Assembly: GCA_049487715.1 (NCBI GenBank)
Contig: CP150565.1
Coordinates: 62,001-126,000, forward strand
DNA length: 64,000 nt
Source: Pycnococcus provasolii
Taxonomy: Eukaryota > Chlorophyta > Pseudoscourfieldiophyceae > Pseudoscourfieldiales
Reading direction: 5' to 3'
Shown here: one piece after another, positions 1 through 9,394 of the stretch
How the letters are laid out: every line of letters starts with the position of its first letter
Numbering within the stretch: position 1 is the stretch's first letter
Translations under genes and position numbers: made by a program
The notes under the pieces: generated by a model
Told to the model about the DNA's origin: nothing
Database searches by the model: none
Seen by the model: only the letters and a program-made list of their open reading frames with translations

Positions 1-882
1 GAGTTCCGTGTCCGCTAGACGCACGCGATCGCCCGTGGTCGGTCCGTACATCGCCGCGTACTGCGCGCGCGTGACAGCCTTGAGGAACGCCTCATCTGCC
101 GTTGTTCCAGTGGCCGCGGCTGGCTCATCTTTGTGCCGAAAGCCCTGCTCCTGCATTGCCGCCATAGCAGCCTGCGGGTCCATGCCCAGGTTGTTTCCAC
201 CTCGCACGACGCGAAGGCCTCCAATGCCGCAAAGCACCACCTGCTTCGACTCTCCCGGCTCGAAGCGCACTGCGGTTCCGGACGCGATGTGAAGTCGCCG
301 GCCGATCGCCTGCATCCTGTCAAACTCAAGCCACGAGTTCGCCTCGGCGAAGTTGAAGTGCGAGCCCACCTGCACGGGTCTGTCGCCGCAGTTGGTGACG
401 GTGATGCGCACGGCGTCGCGTCCTTCGTTGATGACGATGCCCTCGCTGGTGTCGTCAAACGCGAGCGCGCCTGGGCTTGGTCCAGACTCCTCGACGACGT
501 CACCAAAAAGGGCGACTTCCGGCACGGGCAGGAACGATCCGTGCAGCGCGAGCTGCAGGTTCCCGTCGTCGTTGGAGATGGGCGAGTGCACTGAGACAAG
601 TTTGGTTCCGTCGGGGAAGGTTGCCTCCACCTGCACCATGTCAACGAGACTTGGCACGTGCGTCATGACCTGTCTCTTTCCGAGCAGCGACCTTCCAACG
701 TCCATGAGCTGAGCGACGGTGTGTTTTCCGTCTCTCGCTAGTTCGAGCAGGACGTACGCAATCAGCGAGACAGATTCCGGGTGGTTCAGTTTCGTGCCAC
801 GAGCGAGGCGTCTCTGCGCCAAAACACCAGCGGCCGTCGTGTGCGCGAGCTTGTCCACCTCGTGCGGGTTCAGGCGCGACAT
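1..882 (-). CDS. Urease, N-terminal part (gamma + beta domains, start of alpha); runs off left edge
   Basis: This is a eukaryotic single-chain urease, which hydrolyses urea to ammonia and carbamate in the cytosol. The minus-strand frame is open from the ATG at 882 to base 1 (294 codons, no stop), so the gene is cut by the window edge and not broken. It starts [19 protein letters not shown] and continues with the gamma-domain pattern [12 protein letters not shown] and LLGKRQV. The phrase [19 protein letters not shown] follows, then a beta-domain stretch ([27 protein letters not shown]). It ends in [16 protein letters not shown], the opening of the catalytic alpha domain. Domain order and spacing match plant ureases of about 840 residues. 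The nickel site lies outside the window, so catalytic competence cannot be judged. It is divergent from the ureohydrolase at 2178, with about 1.3 kb between the two starts. Confidence 0.93.
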   Translation of the reverse strand, partial: MSRLNPHEVDKLAHTTAAGVLAQRRLARGTKLNHPESVSLIAYVLLELARDGKHTVAQLMDVGRSLLGKRQVMTHVPSLVDMVQVEATFPDGTKLVSVHSPISNDDGNLQLALHGSFLPVPEVALFGDVVEESGPSPGALAFDDTSEGIVINEGRDAVRITVTNCGDRPVQVGSHFNFAEANSWLEFDRMQAIGRRLHIASGTAVRFEPGESKQVVLCGIGGLRVVRGGNNLGMDPQAAMAAMQEQGFRHKDEPAAATGTTADEAFLKAVTRAQYAAMYGPTTGDRVRLADTEL

Positions 883-2177
883 GATTGATCCAAAGGCCGA
901 AGGTAGAAAAAACACAATAAAACCTTTATCAAAAAAAGCCAAGAAAACAAGAGAAAACCACCACCACCAGAGTTAAGGCCAAGAAAACAAGCACCTTAAG
1001 GCCAACACCGACACTGACACTGACACTGACACAAACACGAGCGTGTTGGACAAAAACGATGATGAAAAACGATGATGGCCGTGGAGAGGGCGAGAACGAA
1101 CTCTCAACATGTTGTCAGAAAAGAATAGGAAAGGAAAAGCAACTCTCTCTCGAAGAAGAAGGAAGGGTGGTTGGAGTTGCCCAATCCATGCCCACCACCA
1201 CCTGACCACCTGAGGGTTCGAAGGCGATTGGAACGCACCATTAATCATGCCATCATGGTACCACTACGATTGGCCAATTCTTTCCCCCGTTCCCATCGCC
1301 AAATCATGGGAACCCTGATAATGCGGTTGGTAATGGTGCCTCCCGGGACCCAATCACCTAATAATCGCGCAAATATGTAACCTTGCACTGTTGCACACAG
1401 TTCCAAGGACAGTTCTCGAAGGAGAGGGACGAACCCGAGTGGCGAGTGGGACCCACCAACCCGAGCTTGGTCCTACCAACCGCCCCACCCTAGTCTATCG
1501 TAGGACCAAAAGGGAGGGAGGGGGAAACCTCTGGGGGAAACCTCTCCCAGGGGGAAACGAAGAGCAGAGGGGCAATTACAGTTAAGGTTTAGTTGCCAGG
1601 AACTTCAGGCTGGAAGGAACTTCAGGCTGGAAGGAAGGAAGGCGTGATGTCGACAACATAGTACTACTGTACCAACCAGCTCCCAAAGACCCAAAAAAGC
1701 AAAGGCGGAAATGAAAGGAGGACAGAAACAGACGCGTGGCATTCTGCGCAAATTCTGGCAATAATTAGTGGCAAAAAGAAATTACAAATAGGAAATCCAT
1801 ATGGGTCAACCAACCAAGTGGGCATGTGTGTTGTGGTGAAATCCAAATGGGCAAATGGGTCAACCAACCAAGTGGGCAAGTGTACCTGGCAAGTGTAGGA
1901 AGTACCTGGCAAGTGTGCGTGTGTGTTGTATTAAATTAATAAATTGTGCGGCCAAACTCCTGTTCCACTTTTTCCTCCTGTACTTTTTACCATTTTATTT
2001 TCCGAGTCCATTCAAGCCACACCTTGCTCTTGCTCTGGTTCTGGATGTCTAATACGGGTACAGTAATTCGGATATTTGTATTTCCTAGTCTACTTTATTG
2101 GGCCCCTTCCCTTCCGGCCTTTCCCACCCCCCTTACTTTTTTTATCCATCTTCATTCATTCGCAACACCAGACAGAC
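883..2177. other. Divergent intergenic region between urease and ureohydrolase
   Basis: About 1.3 kb with no convincing gene. It holds a GACACT microsatellite near 1006-1033, a duplicated AACTTCAGGCTGGAAGG unit near 1599-1635 and a direct repeat of about 20 bases built on GGGTCAACCAACCAAGTGGGC (near 1802-1823 and 1857-1878). It must contain the 5' regions of both flanking genes, but I see no recognisable core promoter. Confidence 0.6.
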
Positions 2178-3575
2178 ATGTCAGCCATGGCCTCGGCATC
2201 CATGGCGTCACTGAAGGCATCTGCGGCCCTCGCCATTCCTCTTCTCAAGAGACCTTACCTTGTTAATACTTCCGGCCATACTGGCTTTGGCGTTGTCTCA
2301 GCTTTGTTGACGCACGTCCGCCACCACCACCCAGACCCCAACGTGCCGGACACGAAGAGGTGGCTCACGCCAGCCGCTAAAAAACATAAAGAGGAATTCG
2401 AGGCTGCAAAGAAACAAGCGTCAAGCAGTGCATCCGCAAACTTCAAGGAGGCGATGAAAGACACGGACGGGTGGAAGGCGGCACTCGCCGAGGCCAAAAT
2501 ACCAACCACCAAGTGGGAGGAGGAACTCGCGCGCGGACTCGAATTTGGACTGCCTGGCGCGTCGTCCATCGAAGATAAGACCATTCCCACCTTCAGCCGA
2601 GGAGAACTGCCGCACTACGCGGGAATCAACACCTTCATGAAGGCGCCGTACGTCGAGGACGTTCGCACCGTCGGAGACTTCGACGCGACGGTGCTCGGCG
2701 TGCCGTTCGACGGAGGAACCACGTACCGGTCGGGAACGCGGTTTGGACCGCAGGGCATACGGCGCATTTCCGCACTGTACACGCCGTACAACTACGAGCG
2801 AGGCATTGACCTGCGCGAGCAGATGACGCTATGCGACGCCGGGGACGTGTTCACCATCCCCGCAAACCTGGAGAAGAGCTTCGACCAGATCTCCAACGCC
2901 GTCGCGCACGTCGCGTCCACCGGCTCCTTTCCAATCATCCTCGGCGGCGACCACTCGATTGGATATCCCACCGTTCGCGGACTCGCGAGCGTGACGTCGA
3001 AGCGAATTGGCATCATTCACGTCGACCGCCACGCGGATATTCAGGAGAAGGACCTAGACGAGCGCATGCACACGACGCCGTGGTTCCACGCGACGAACCT
3101 GCCTAACGTGCGACCTGAGAATCTCGTTCAAATTGGAATCGGCGGCTGGCAGGTTCCTCGTCCCGCGGTTCCCGTCATGGTGGACCGCGAGACGAACATT
3201 TTCACAATGAACGACGTCGAGCGGCTTGGCATCGACCGCGTCGTGGAGATGGCGCTCGACCGTGCTTGGGACGGCTGCGATGCCGTGTACATGTCGTACG
3301 ACATCGACTCGATCGAGGCGGCGTTCGTTCCCGGAACTGGCTGGCCGGAGCCTGGCGGCCTTCTGCCGCGCGAGGCGCTTAAGCTCGTCGGTCTCGTGGC
3401 GAAGGAGGGTCTGTGCGGCATGGAGATTGTGGAGGTGAGTCCTCCGTACGACCACGCGGACATCACGAGTCTGATGGCGCTTCGCATTGTCGTCGACGCG
3501 CTGGGCGCGATGGTGAGCCACGGCAAGATGGGTGCGCACAAGCACATCATTGACAAGCCGTTCACTTCGTTTTAA
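2178..3575 (+). CDS. Ureohydrolase (arginase/agmatinase superfamily), probable guanidine hydrolase GdmH type
   Basis: A metal-dependent ureohydrolase that releases urea from a guanidino compound. From the ATG at 2178 it is 465 residues. The frame is open further upstream but has no earlier ATG. All six metal ligands of the superfamily are visible: H259 in GGDHS, D283, H285 and D287 in HVDRHAD, and D375 and D377 in YDID. The active-site surroundings (TPWFHATN, IGIGGWQVPR, VPGTGWPEPGG with Trp389) look more like the cyanobacterial guanidine hydrolase group (Synechocystis Sll1077), as I remember it, than classical agmatinase, which usually has GTGTPEPGG. The long N-terminal extension (about 130 residues, Ala/Ser-rich at the start) could include an organelle-targeting peptide. 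Agmatinase or another guanidino-acid hydrolase remains possible; substrate cannot be fixed from sequence. The divergent urease is the natural next enzyme. Confidence 0.9.
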   Translation: MSAMASASMASLKASAALAIPLLKRPYLVNTSGHTGFGVVSALLTHVRHHHPDPNVPDTKRWLTPAAKKHKEEFEAAKKQASSSASANFKEAMKDTDGWKAALAEAKIPTTKWEEELARGLEFGLPGASSIEDKTIPTFSRGELPHYAGINTFMKAPYVEDVRTVGDFDATVLGVPFDGGTTYRSGTRFGPQGIRRISALYTPYNYERGIDLREQMTLCDAGDVFTIPANLEKSFDQISNAVAHVASTGSFPIILGGDHSIGYPTVRGLASVTSKRIGIIHVDRHADIQEKDLDERMHTTPWFHATNLPNVRPENLVQIGIGGWQVPRPAVPVMVDRETNIFTMNDVERLGIDRVVEMALDRAWDGCDAVYMSYDIDSIEAAFVPGTGWPEPGGLLPREALKLVGLVAKEGLCGMEIVEVSPPYDHADITSLMALRIVVDALGAMVSHGKMGAHKHIIDKPFTSF

Positions 3576-3746
3576 AAAAGGTGCTGCTTAGTTATATTCC
3601 CGAGGAACGCTCAGGCTGAGATCCCTCATTCAGTAACGGAACTGGGTTTACTTTGTCCAACGGTTGTCCATTCCCTGGCGCCATTCCCGGCGCGATTTTA
3701 CATGGCGCGAGGTGATTATTTGATCTGTACTTTTACGCTTCAAGTT

Positions 3747-3870
3747 ATGCCAACAAACGGGGGCACACGTGTTGCGATTGGAGGTGAATGGAACGAGAAT
3801 AGCTCTTCAGTCGGCCATGTTCGCGTGTACGAGTACTCGTCAGTGTTTCAAAGATGTGGACTCGGCTCGG
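3747..3870 (+). pseudogene. Relic of an FG-GAP-like repeat protein
   Basis: The frame beginning at 3747 reads NGGTRVAIGGEWNE, then GHVRVYEYSS. This is the hallmark phrase of FG-GAP/beta-propeller repeats of the type 'NGTRVAIGA..N....GHVRVYEY'. Only about one repeat unit is recognisable. Downstream residues to about 4097 are not repeat-like, although the frame stays open. I read it as a fragment left from a larger repeat protein and not as a gene. The rest of 3576-4213 holds nothing I can identify. Confidence 0.5.
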
Positions 3871-4213
3871 AGCAGACAAACTGTAGAGGGGAAAAGGATG
3901 GTATGTATGTTTGGACGGGCGGCGATGTAGGTCTAGGTAGACCCCTGTTACCCTGTACCTACCTTGTAACCACACACAAAAAAATAGTAACACGTGTCAA
4001 CCATATCCTTGATAGCCCCGCTAAGATTTTTTTTACGTGCACACATCCCCCCCTCCCCCGCGTCAAACCCGTTTACGCCTTTCGACATGCACAATGACAT
4101 GATTATTCTAATTCTTGTTGAAGGCAGTCGCACCTCGGAACATATGAAATGCTGATCCTCCTTTCATCGAATGGTATTGTCGAATCGCCCTACACCTTCG
4201 TTCTACCTTCGTT

Positions 4214-6721
4214 TTACCATGGAATTTGGGGCAAGTTCCACACCCTTTTCCCTTCGAGATCGCCACAGAGCTGTACGGAACCAAGAACTTCTATGCAAGC
4301 CGAAGCTTGTGCTGAGAATTCCGCAGTTTGCAAAAGTTTTCCTGATCCGCTGAGAGGCGGATACCATGTAGATTCAAAAGGCAAATCAATCTGGCCTTGG
4401 ACGACTCCCTGGATCGTAACCGCACCAAAAGAAATTCCAAATTCTCCACTTGCACCAGCAAATATGCCCCAATGACCATCTTCCTTGCCAACGCCAATAT
4501 AAAACCTAATCTTGCTGTCAACTCCGCCCTCTGCGCACTTTCTCGCCCAACCCCAACCAACACAGCGTTCTTTCTTCCATTCTCTCGTTCCTTCCCAAGC
4601 GACCGTGGCACTACTGAAAGATATAGTTCTGGTTCCAGTATGCCAAGCAAACGCAATGCTTCCGGTTGGATACCACTTATGAGCGATCACTGTATCTATC
4701 GTCTGCGAAGCTTCTCCATTTTTTGCCTCAAAATAGCAGGTAATCCAACCACCATCGCATTGGCATCCCGCCTCTCCGAGGTTTTTGAAGTCCATTTTAA
4801 ATGTTGGCATTGGAAATCCTCCGCATTCAGCTAGCTTGCGTCGTTCCCCGTCTGCCATGGTGGTATTATTATTATCCATGAAAAGGTCTGGCAAGGATGC
4901 CTCTAATTTATCTGTAATACCTGGTACGTGCTCCTGAGGTATGCGAATCCATTCATGGCCATCCTTATCAATCACCACCTTGGCACCCATAGGGAGGCCA
5001 TCATCGCCGTGCTCGAGACGCCAGTGGCCAATCATTCTCGCCGATACGGGGTGGATATCCAGTTGCTCCAGGCGACGTCTTTCATTAGGAGTAAATGCGG
5101 TGTTATTTCCTGCGTCTATCGTGCCAAATTGTTTACCCGACATTCGACGATTCTTTGCATAATGAGAATTCCTGAGAGCAGGGATCAATGAATTCTCGGG
5201 GTCAGGTTTGCACCGAGGATTGCTTGCTCCGCCAACGAGCGCCCAGCGCCCAGCATCCGGCGACTCATAGTTGAATGAAGTGACAGAGTAATCGAAACCC
5301 CCATCGGGGGTGGGCCAGCTGAAGCGAACGGGTGCGCCCGTGTCTTTGTCATCGAAGTACAAAATGCGCATGTACAGTTCGCCATCTGTGCCGTTCGTGA
5401 ACATACCGTTCGCCTCGAAAGTCGAAGTCAAGCCATCCTCTGGGTAGTCATCATTAAAAAATGAAAGCATGGTATCAGTAGCCTTGAAAAGCATTTCGAA
5501 TTCCCGCACATTCTTTCCAGACTCAACCACATCGCGAATTTTATTCGCAATATCCGGCGGCTGCACAGGATCTTCAGCCGTGCCCGCCGCGCATTTGAAA
5601 AGTTCCGGCTGGTTCGCCATGGGCTCCAGGCTGCTGCCAACGCCCTTAATCTCCGCCTGGTAGGAATATCCCCACGTCGTGTTGTCTCCGGGAACTTTTA
5701 TCTCCACCGAGGCAAAGCCGGGGAACTCTGCTAGCTGGGTAATTTCGGCATAGACCCCGGACGCCTTGTTGTATTCGATACGCTTCTTCACGACCATGCG
5801 AAGCTCTCCGTCGATAATTCTCGTGCCCCTCAGCGGCGCTTTGATAGTGCCATTCGCATGAACACCGCCGTGACACATGGTGGTGGTTACGCCTTCAATA
5901 TCTGTCTTGCGCGCTTTGCACGGAACGGACATTTCCATCTCCATCACGAAGCTGCCGTGGTTGAAGCCAGGCTTACGCTCGACATCCTCGTCGAGATTTC
6001 CCCAGTCCTTCACGGCGTTCAGCAACGCCATGAGCTTGTACACGGAAGTGAGCCGGCGCCGTCCACCTCCTGCGGCTGTTGTCGTGAAGCCAACCTCGGC
6101 GAAGAAGGAGTCAACGTCACCCTCAAAAGTCATAACCGAGCCGTCGAGCTTTACCTTGCCCTCAGCGGTCACAAGACGGACGTAGCTGCCTCCGATAGCC
6201 ATTGCGTCCATGACGCGCGCCCAGCCAAGCACATTCATTACGAGTCGAGAACCCGTTGGTGAAATGACCTCGAGCTTTTCCATCTGCTCGAACGCCTCGT
6301 CTGGCAGCTTGGACGTGAGCTTGCTGTGTGACGTTGCGTGCGCCACGGACACCGCCTCGTTCGTGCCTTTCTTGGTCATGACGCCGTTCGAGGAAACGCC
6401 CGTCTCCTTGCTCATTTCCACGACGGCGTACGTGAGTCCTGTCATCACACCGCAGATGGCAATGACAAGCACTGCGAGAACAAGAACAACCATCTTCAAC
6501 TGCTTGGTGCTCTTCACGGCAGCGATCTCGTTGGAGATGGCGTTGCGAAACTCCGTCTTGTCGAGGTACCCGTCACCTGACACGTCGTGTGCCTTGAGGC
6601 GCATTCCAATCTCACCGGACCCTTTGTTGGCACCAAAGAGAGCCTGGAGCGGAATGCCACGCGGGTTGTTGGACCAGAAGGCGCTATCATCGTCGGGTTT
6701 GACGGAAGTGGGGTCAGCCAT
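4214..6721 (-). CDS. Large single-pass membrane protein with one N-terminal EF-hand; function unknown
   Basis: 835 residues from the ATG at 6721; an in-frame GTG three codons upstream is unlikely to be used. The N-terminus carries one textbook EF-hand loop, DVSGDGYLDKTE (around residues 47-58). A single strongly hydrophobic helix follows (MVVLVLAVLVIAICGVMTGLTYAVV, around 78-102). The remaining 730 or so residues are predicted to lie on the other side of the membrane. They are rich in Gly, Asp, Asn and aromatic residues and carry N-x-S/T sites, with a Cys-containing C-terminal segment (CQCDGGWITCYFEAK; later ACIEVLGSVQLCGDLEG). This suggests a calcium-responsive cytosolic tail and a secreted beta-rich ectodomain. 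I recognise no named family. Neighbours give no functional clue. Confidence 0.85.
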   Translation of the reverse strand: MADPTSVKPDDDSAFWSNNPRGIPLQALFGANKGSGEIGMRLKAHDVSGDGYLDKTEFRNAISNEIAAVKSTKQLKMVVLVLAVLVIAICGVMTGLTYAVVEMSKETGVSSNGVMTKKGTNEAVSVAHATSHSKLTSKLPDEAFEQMEKLEVISPTGSRLVMNVLGWARVMDAMAIGGSYVRLVTAEGKVKLDGSVMTFEGDVDSFFAEVGFTTTAAGGGRRRLTSVYKLMALLNAVKDWGNLDEDVERKPGFNHGSFVMEMEMSVPCKARKTDIEGVTTTMCHGGVHANGTIKAPLRGTRIIDGELRMVVKKRIEYNKASGVYAEITQLAEFPGFASVEIKVPGDNTTWGYSYQAEIKGVGSSLEPMANQPELFKCAAGTAEDPVQPPDIANKIRDVVESGKNVREFEMLFKATDTMLSFFNDDYPEDGLTSTFEANGMFTNGTDGELYMRILYFDDKDTGAPVRFSWPTPDGGFDYSVTSFNYESPDAGRWALVGGASNPRCKPDPENSLIPALRNSHYAKNRRMSGKQFGTIDAGNNTAFTPNERRRLEQLDIHPVSARMIGHWRLEHGDDGLPMGAKVVIDKDGHEWIRIPQEHVPGITDKLEASLPDLFMDNNNTTMADGERRKLAECGGFPMPTFKMDFKNLGEAGCQCDGGWITCYFEAKNGEASQTIDTVIAHKWYPTGSIAFAWHTGTRTISFSSATVAWEGTREWKKERCVGWGWARKCAEGGVDSKIRFYIGVGKEDGHWGIFAGASGEFGISFGAVTIQGVVQGQIDLPFESTWYPPLSGSGKLLQTAEFSAQASACIEVLGSVQLCGDLEGKRVWNLPQIPW

Positions 6722-7341
6722 AATAGTCACTGAAATATCAAATAAGCTAACTCACTGAAATAAGACAAAAGAAAGCTACTATGAAGTAAGTGGCCGTGCA
6801 AGAATGAAAGGCAGAAAGGGTAAGGAGTTGAAATGTCGACGCGCTTGCACAGCTTGCACAGCTTGCACAGCTTGCCGTAGGTGGGGAAAGTGGCAAATTT
6901 TTGCCAGCGGTGCCTTCTTATCACTAGGGTACCCTTCCTTTTTGGGGCCAAGTGAGTCGCTGATTGCCTCGTCGTGATTGCCAAGCATGCACGCCCGGTT
7001 AGGTCCACCGTGCATGGGAGAACTTTGCCTAGGACTTGAGAACAAATGCACCGTGTACGTACTTCCTACCTACCTCTTACCTCTTACCTGGCAGCATGCA
7101 TGATGGGAAAAGGATCTCGAAAAGAATCTCGGTGCAAGATCTCGTGCGATTCTTTCTCCTTTCTTTCGACGAACACTCCCTACCCGGCAGGGGAAATAAG
7201 GTACAGTCAGTAGTGCGTAGGGCATGAGGGTAGGAACCTAGGGTAGGGAGGGTAACTGAATACTCGCACGGTCGCACCTTGCAGCCTTGCTCAGCTTGAA
7301 AGCACGTAAGATAAATTGAAAAAAGCCACGTCAGGCAAACC

Positions 7342-7607
7342 TACAGTCATTTGTTCTCAGTTGGCCTGACTTTTGAGGCATTTCATTCAAGTAACTTTCG
7401 AACTATTCCTCGAACTTTTGGTCGGCAGATTTGGTCGGGGTCCTCAAGCCGCATTTTTGCGACCAAAATCTTCCGTTCAACAAGCTGAAAAGTTTGCCAA
7501 TAGTTCTAATCGAGTTCGAGCCCACCGACCAAAAGTTCGGCCAAAAGTTCGACGAGTTGAGTTCCCAAAAAGTAAAAAGTCTGGCCAACTGAGAACAAAT
7601 GACTGTA
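7342..7607. mobile_element. MITE-like non-autonomous element with terminal inverted repeats and TA flanks (Tc1/mariner-like)
   Basis: The ends are near-perfect inverted repeats of about 32 bases. The left end starts CAGTCATTTGTTCTCAGTT at 7344, and the right end is its reverse complement, finishing at 7605. The body is 262 bp and is flanked by TA on both sides (7342-7343 and 7606-7607), the target duplication typical of Tc1/mariner. The termini begin CAGT, also typical of that superfamily. Inner arms repeat the phrase CGAACTTTTGGTCGG in opposite orientations, so a long imperfect hairpin is possible. There is no transposase inside, so mobilisation would need one in trans. Confidence 0.72.
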
Positions 7608-7956
7608 CGTCAAAACCAGATCCTCCCTGGATTCTCTTTCTCATTCCAACAAGGGGTCGCCCAAATGCTCTCGAGGCGCCCCCCTTGAGCACCATCACAC
7701 AATGGTGAAGTACAACAGTATGTATAGGCCTGGCCCTCGGGAGACGTTTTTTCGCTATCTCCAGGAGGACCTCTCCACAACGGGGCGTCAGGTCGGCGGA
7801 GAACAACGGGGCCATAGGTCGGCGTTGAAGGGATAGGGTTAGGGTTATGCACCATTCAGAGTTTGCACCAGAGATTTTTTTTGGTCGGCAAGCCTCCGAC
7901 CACGATGGGGATTTACGCTTGGTGTCTCCCCAACCGGACCGGGCTTCCTGTGAGAG

Positions 7957-7980
7957 CAAGTGATCAAAATTGATCACTTG
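7957..7980. repeat. Perfect 11-bp inverted repeat with 2-nt spacer
   Basis: CAAGTGATCAA, then AA, then TTGATCACTTG. It is followed by several further GATCAAAAGGG units. It could be a hairpin or a dimeric protein-binding site. It has no clear link to a gene: the nearest ORF is the copia fragment about 400 bp away. Confidence 0.55.
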
Positions 7981-8377
7981 CTGATCAAAAGGGATCAAAA
8001 GGGATTAAAAGAGCAAGGGATCGCCCTAATAAAGCCGTACAAAGGTACTTTACAACCTGAGATTAGAGTGTACAGTACTTGCACAAGGCAATTCCCTTAG
8101 CAAATAGCGTTAGCGCGTCATCGGCAAAACTGTTCCCATCCCCCCCCCCCCCCCCCTTAATTTATAACGGGGATCACCGTCATGATTCATGAAGGGAGAA
8201 TTATCAGGCTGTGACGGGATGGCGGTCATTTTCCCCCGTAGAGTTCTACAAACAGTACGGTATCTGAAAATAATAGTACTACTTAAGTACTTAGCTACAA
8301 ATGGTGTTACAAGGTGGAAGACGCAGCACCGTCCGTCCTAGATCGCCTACTCCGATCACTTAGAACGTGACAGATTC

Positions 8378-9394
8378 ATGGATGCACTCTGCAAGCGATT
8401 CGATATTGGCTCGCAGCAGGAGCAGCTCACCCGAATGTTCAACATAAAGGTTAACTATCTACCTGATGGATCATTTCTGCTAAACCAAAAGGCATACATA
8501 ATGGATTTGGCTCGCACCTACAATTTGGAGCAGAACCCGGAAATTAATACTCCTATGTCATCTCATTTCGTCATTAAGGTTAAGTCTGAGCTGACCGAGG
8601 CTGAAAAGCTCAAGATGAAGACTAGGCCTTTCCTTTCTTTATTCTCAGCTCTTCTGTGGGTGAATAGATGCACACGTCATGATATCAGCGTTGCGCTGAT
8701 TGTTATTTCTCGGGCGTTAAGTAATCCTGATCCCACGCATTGGAATCAGTTGATTCGGATTCTTACTTACCTGGTCAACACATGTGAAGAAGGTCTGGAG
8801 TATAAGGCTATCGATCAGCCATTGGCCCTATCAGTTCTGGTTGATGCGAGTCACGCAAGCTGTCCTATAACTGGGCGAAGTATTTCTGGATTGTATGTTA
8901 CATGTGGCAATTGTCTTTTGGATTGGTACTGCAAGCATCAGCCGTATACTACTCTGAGCAGTGGAGAGGCCGAGACCGTCGCCGGAGCGACCGCAGTCAC
9001 TCATCTTCTCTATTGGAAGCAGTTGTTTCTTCATGCTTTTCAACTAAGTGTGCAAACTTTCCTCTTCAGCGACTCAACTACGTGCAGAAATATCTTGACC
9101 AATCCGATTCACAACACGTCCATGAAGCATATCAGGACGCGATTGTTCTTTACGCGCGAGCACGCTCGTGCTGGAGTCTTCAAGCTCCTTCATACTCCAG
9201 GTGACGATAACCCATCTGATGCACTCACAAAACCTTTGTCTTTTCAACGAATTCAACACCTCATGCAGGTACTTAAGTCGTGGGGTTACCGCGTACTAAA
9301 TTTCATTAGGACTTCAGCGCAGGCATCGGCCGATGAGCCGTCAGCCAAACGCATGAAGCAGACCACAGCACACGCCGATGGCGATGCATTCTAA
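8378..9394 (+). mobile_element. Truncated Ty1/copia retrotransposon: end of reverse transcriptase plus RNase H
   Basis: The 338-residue open frame is the C-terminal part of a copia-type Pol. It starts in the region after the RT catalytic YVDD box (RFDIGSQ). It then runs through the RT connection (PEINTPMSS, TRHDISVALIVISRALSNPDPTHW) into RNase H: LVDASHASCP, GRSISGLYV, TLSSGEAETVAGA, then SMKHIRTRLFFTREHARAGVFK and DDNPSDALTKPL. The frame is open from just after a stop at 8339-8341, and the upstream residues YSDHLERDRF also fit RT, so the element is 5'-truncated there. Gag, protease, integrase and the RT active site are absent. I find no convincing LTR or polypurine tract downstream. It is a dead fragment whose remaining frame is undamaged, which suggests recent truncation. 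Confidence 0.88.

Larger units (their letters stand above)
6722..8377. other. Gene-free region with a MITE, repeats and inverted repeats
   Basis: About 1.65 kb with no supported gene apart from the mobile element described separately. It contains a 9-base tandem repeat TTGCACAGC (about four copies, 6844-6875), a short telomere-like GGGTTAGGGTTA run near 7835 and an inverted repeat at 7957-7980. A cluster of GATCAAAAGGG units follows (near 7982-8003), and there is a C17 tract at 8140-8156. ORFs here are short and lack protein-like composition. Confidence 0.6.
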
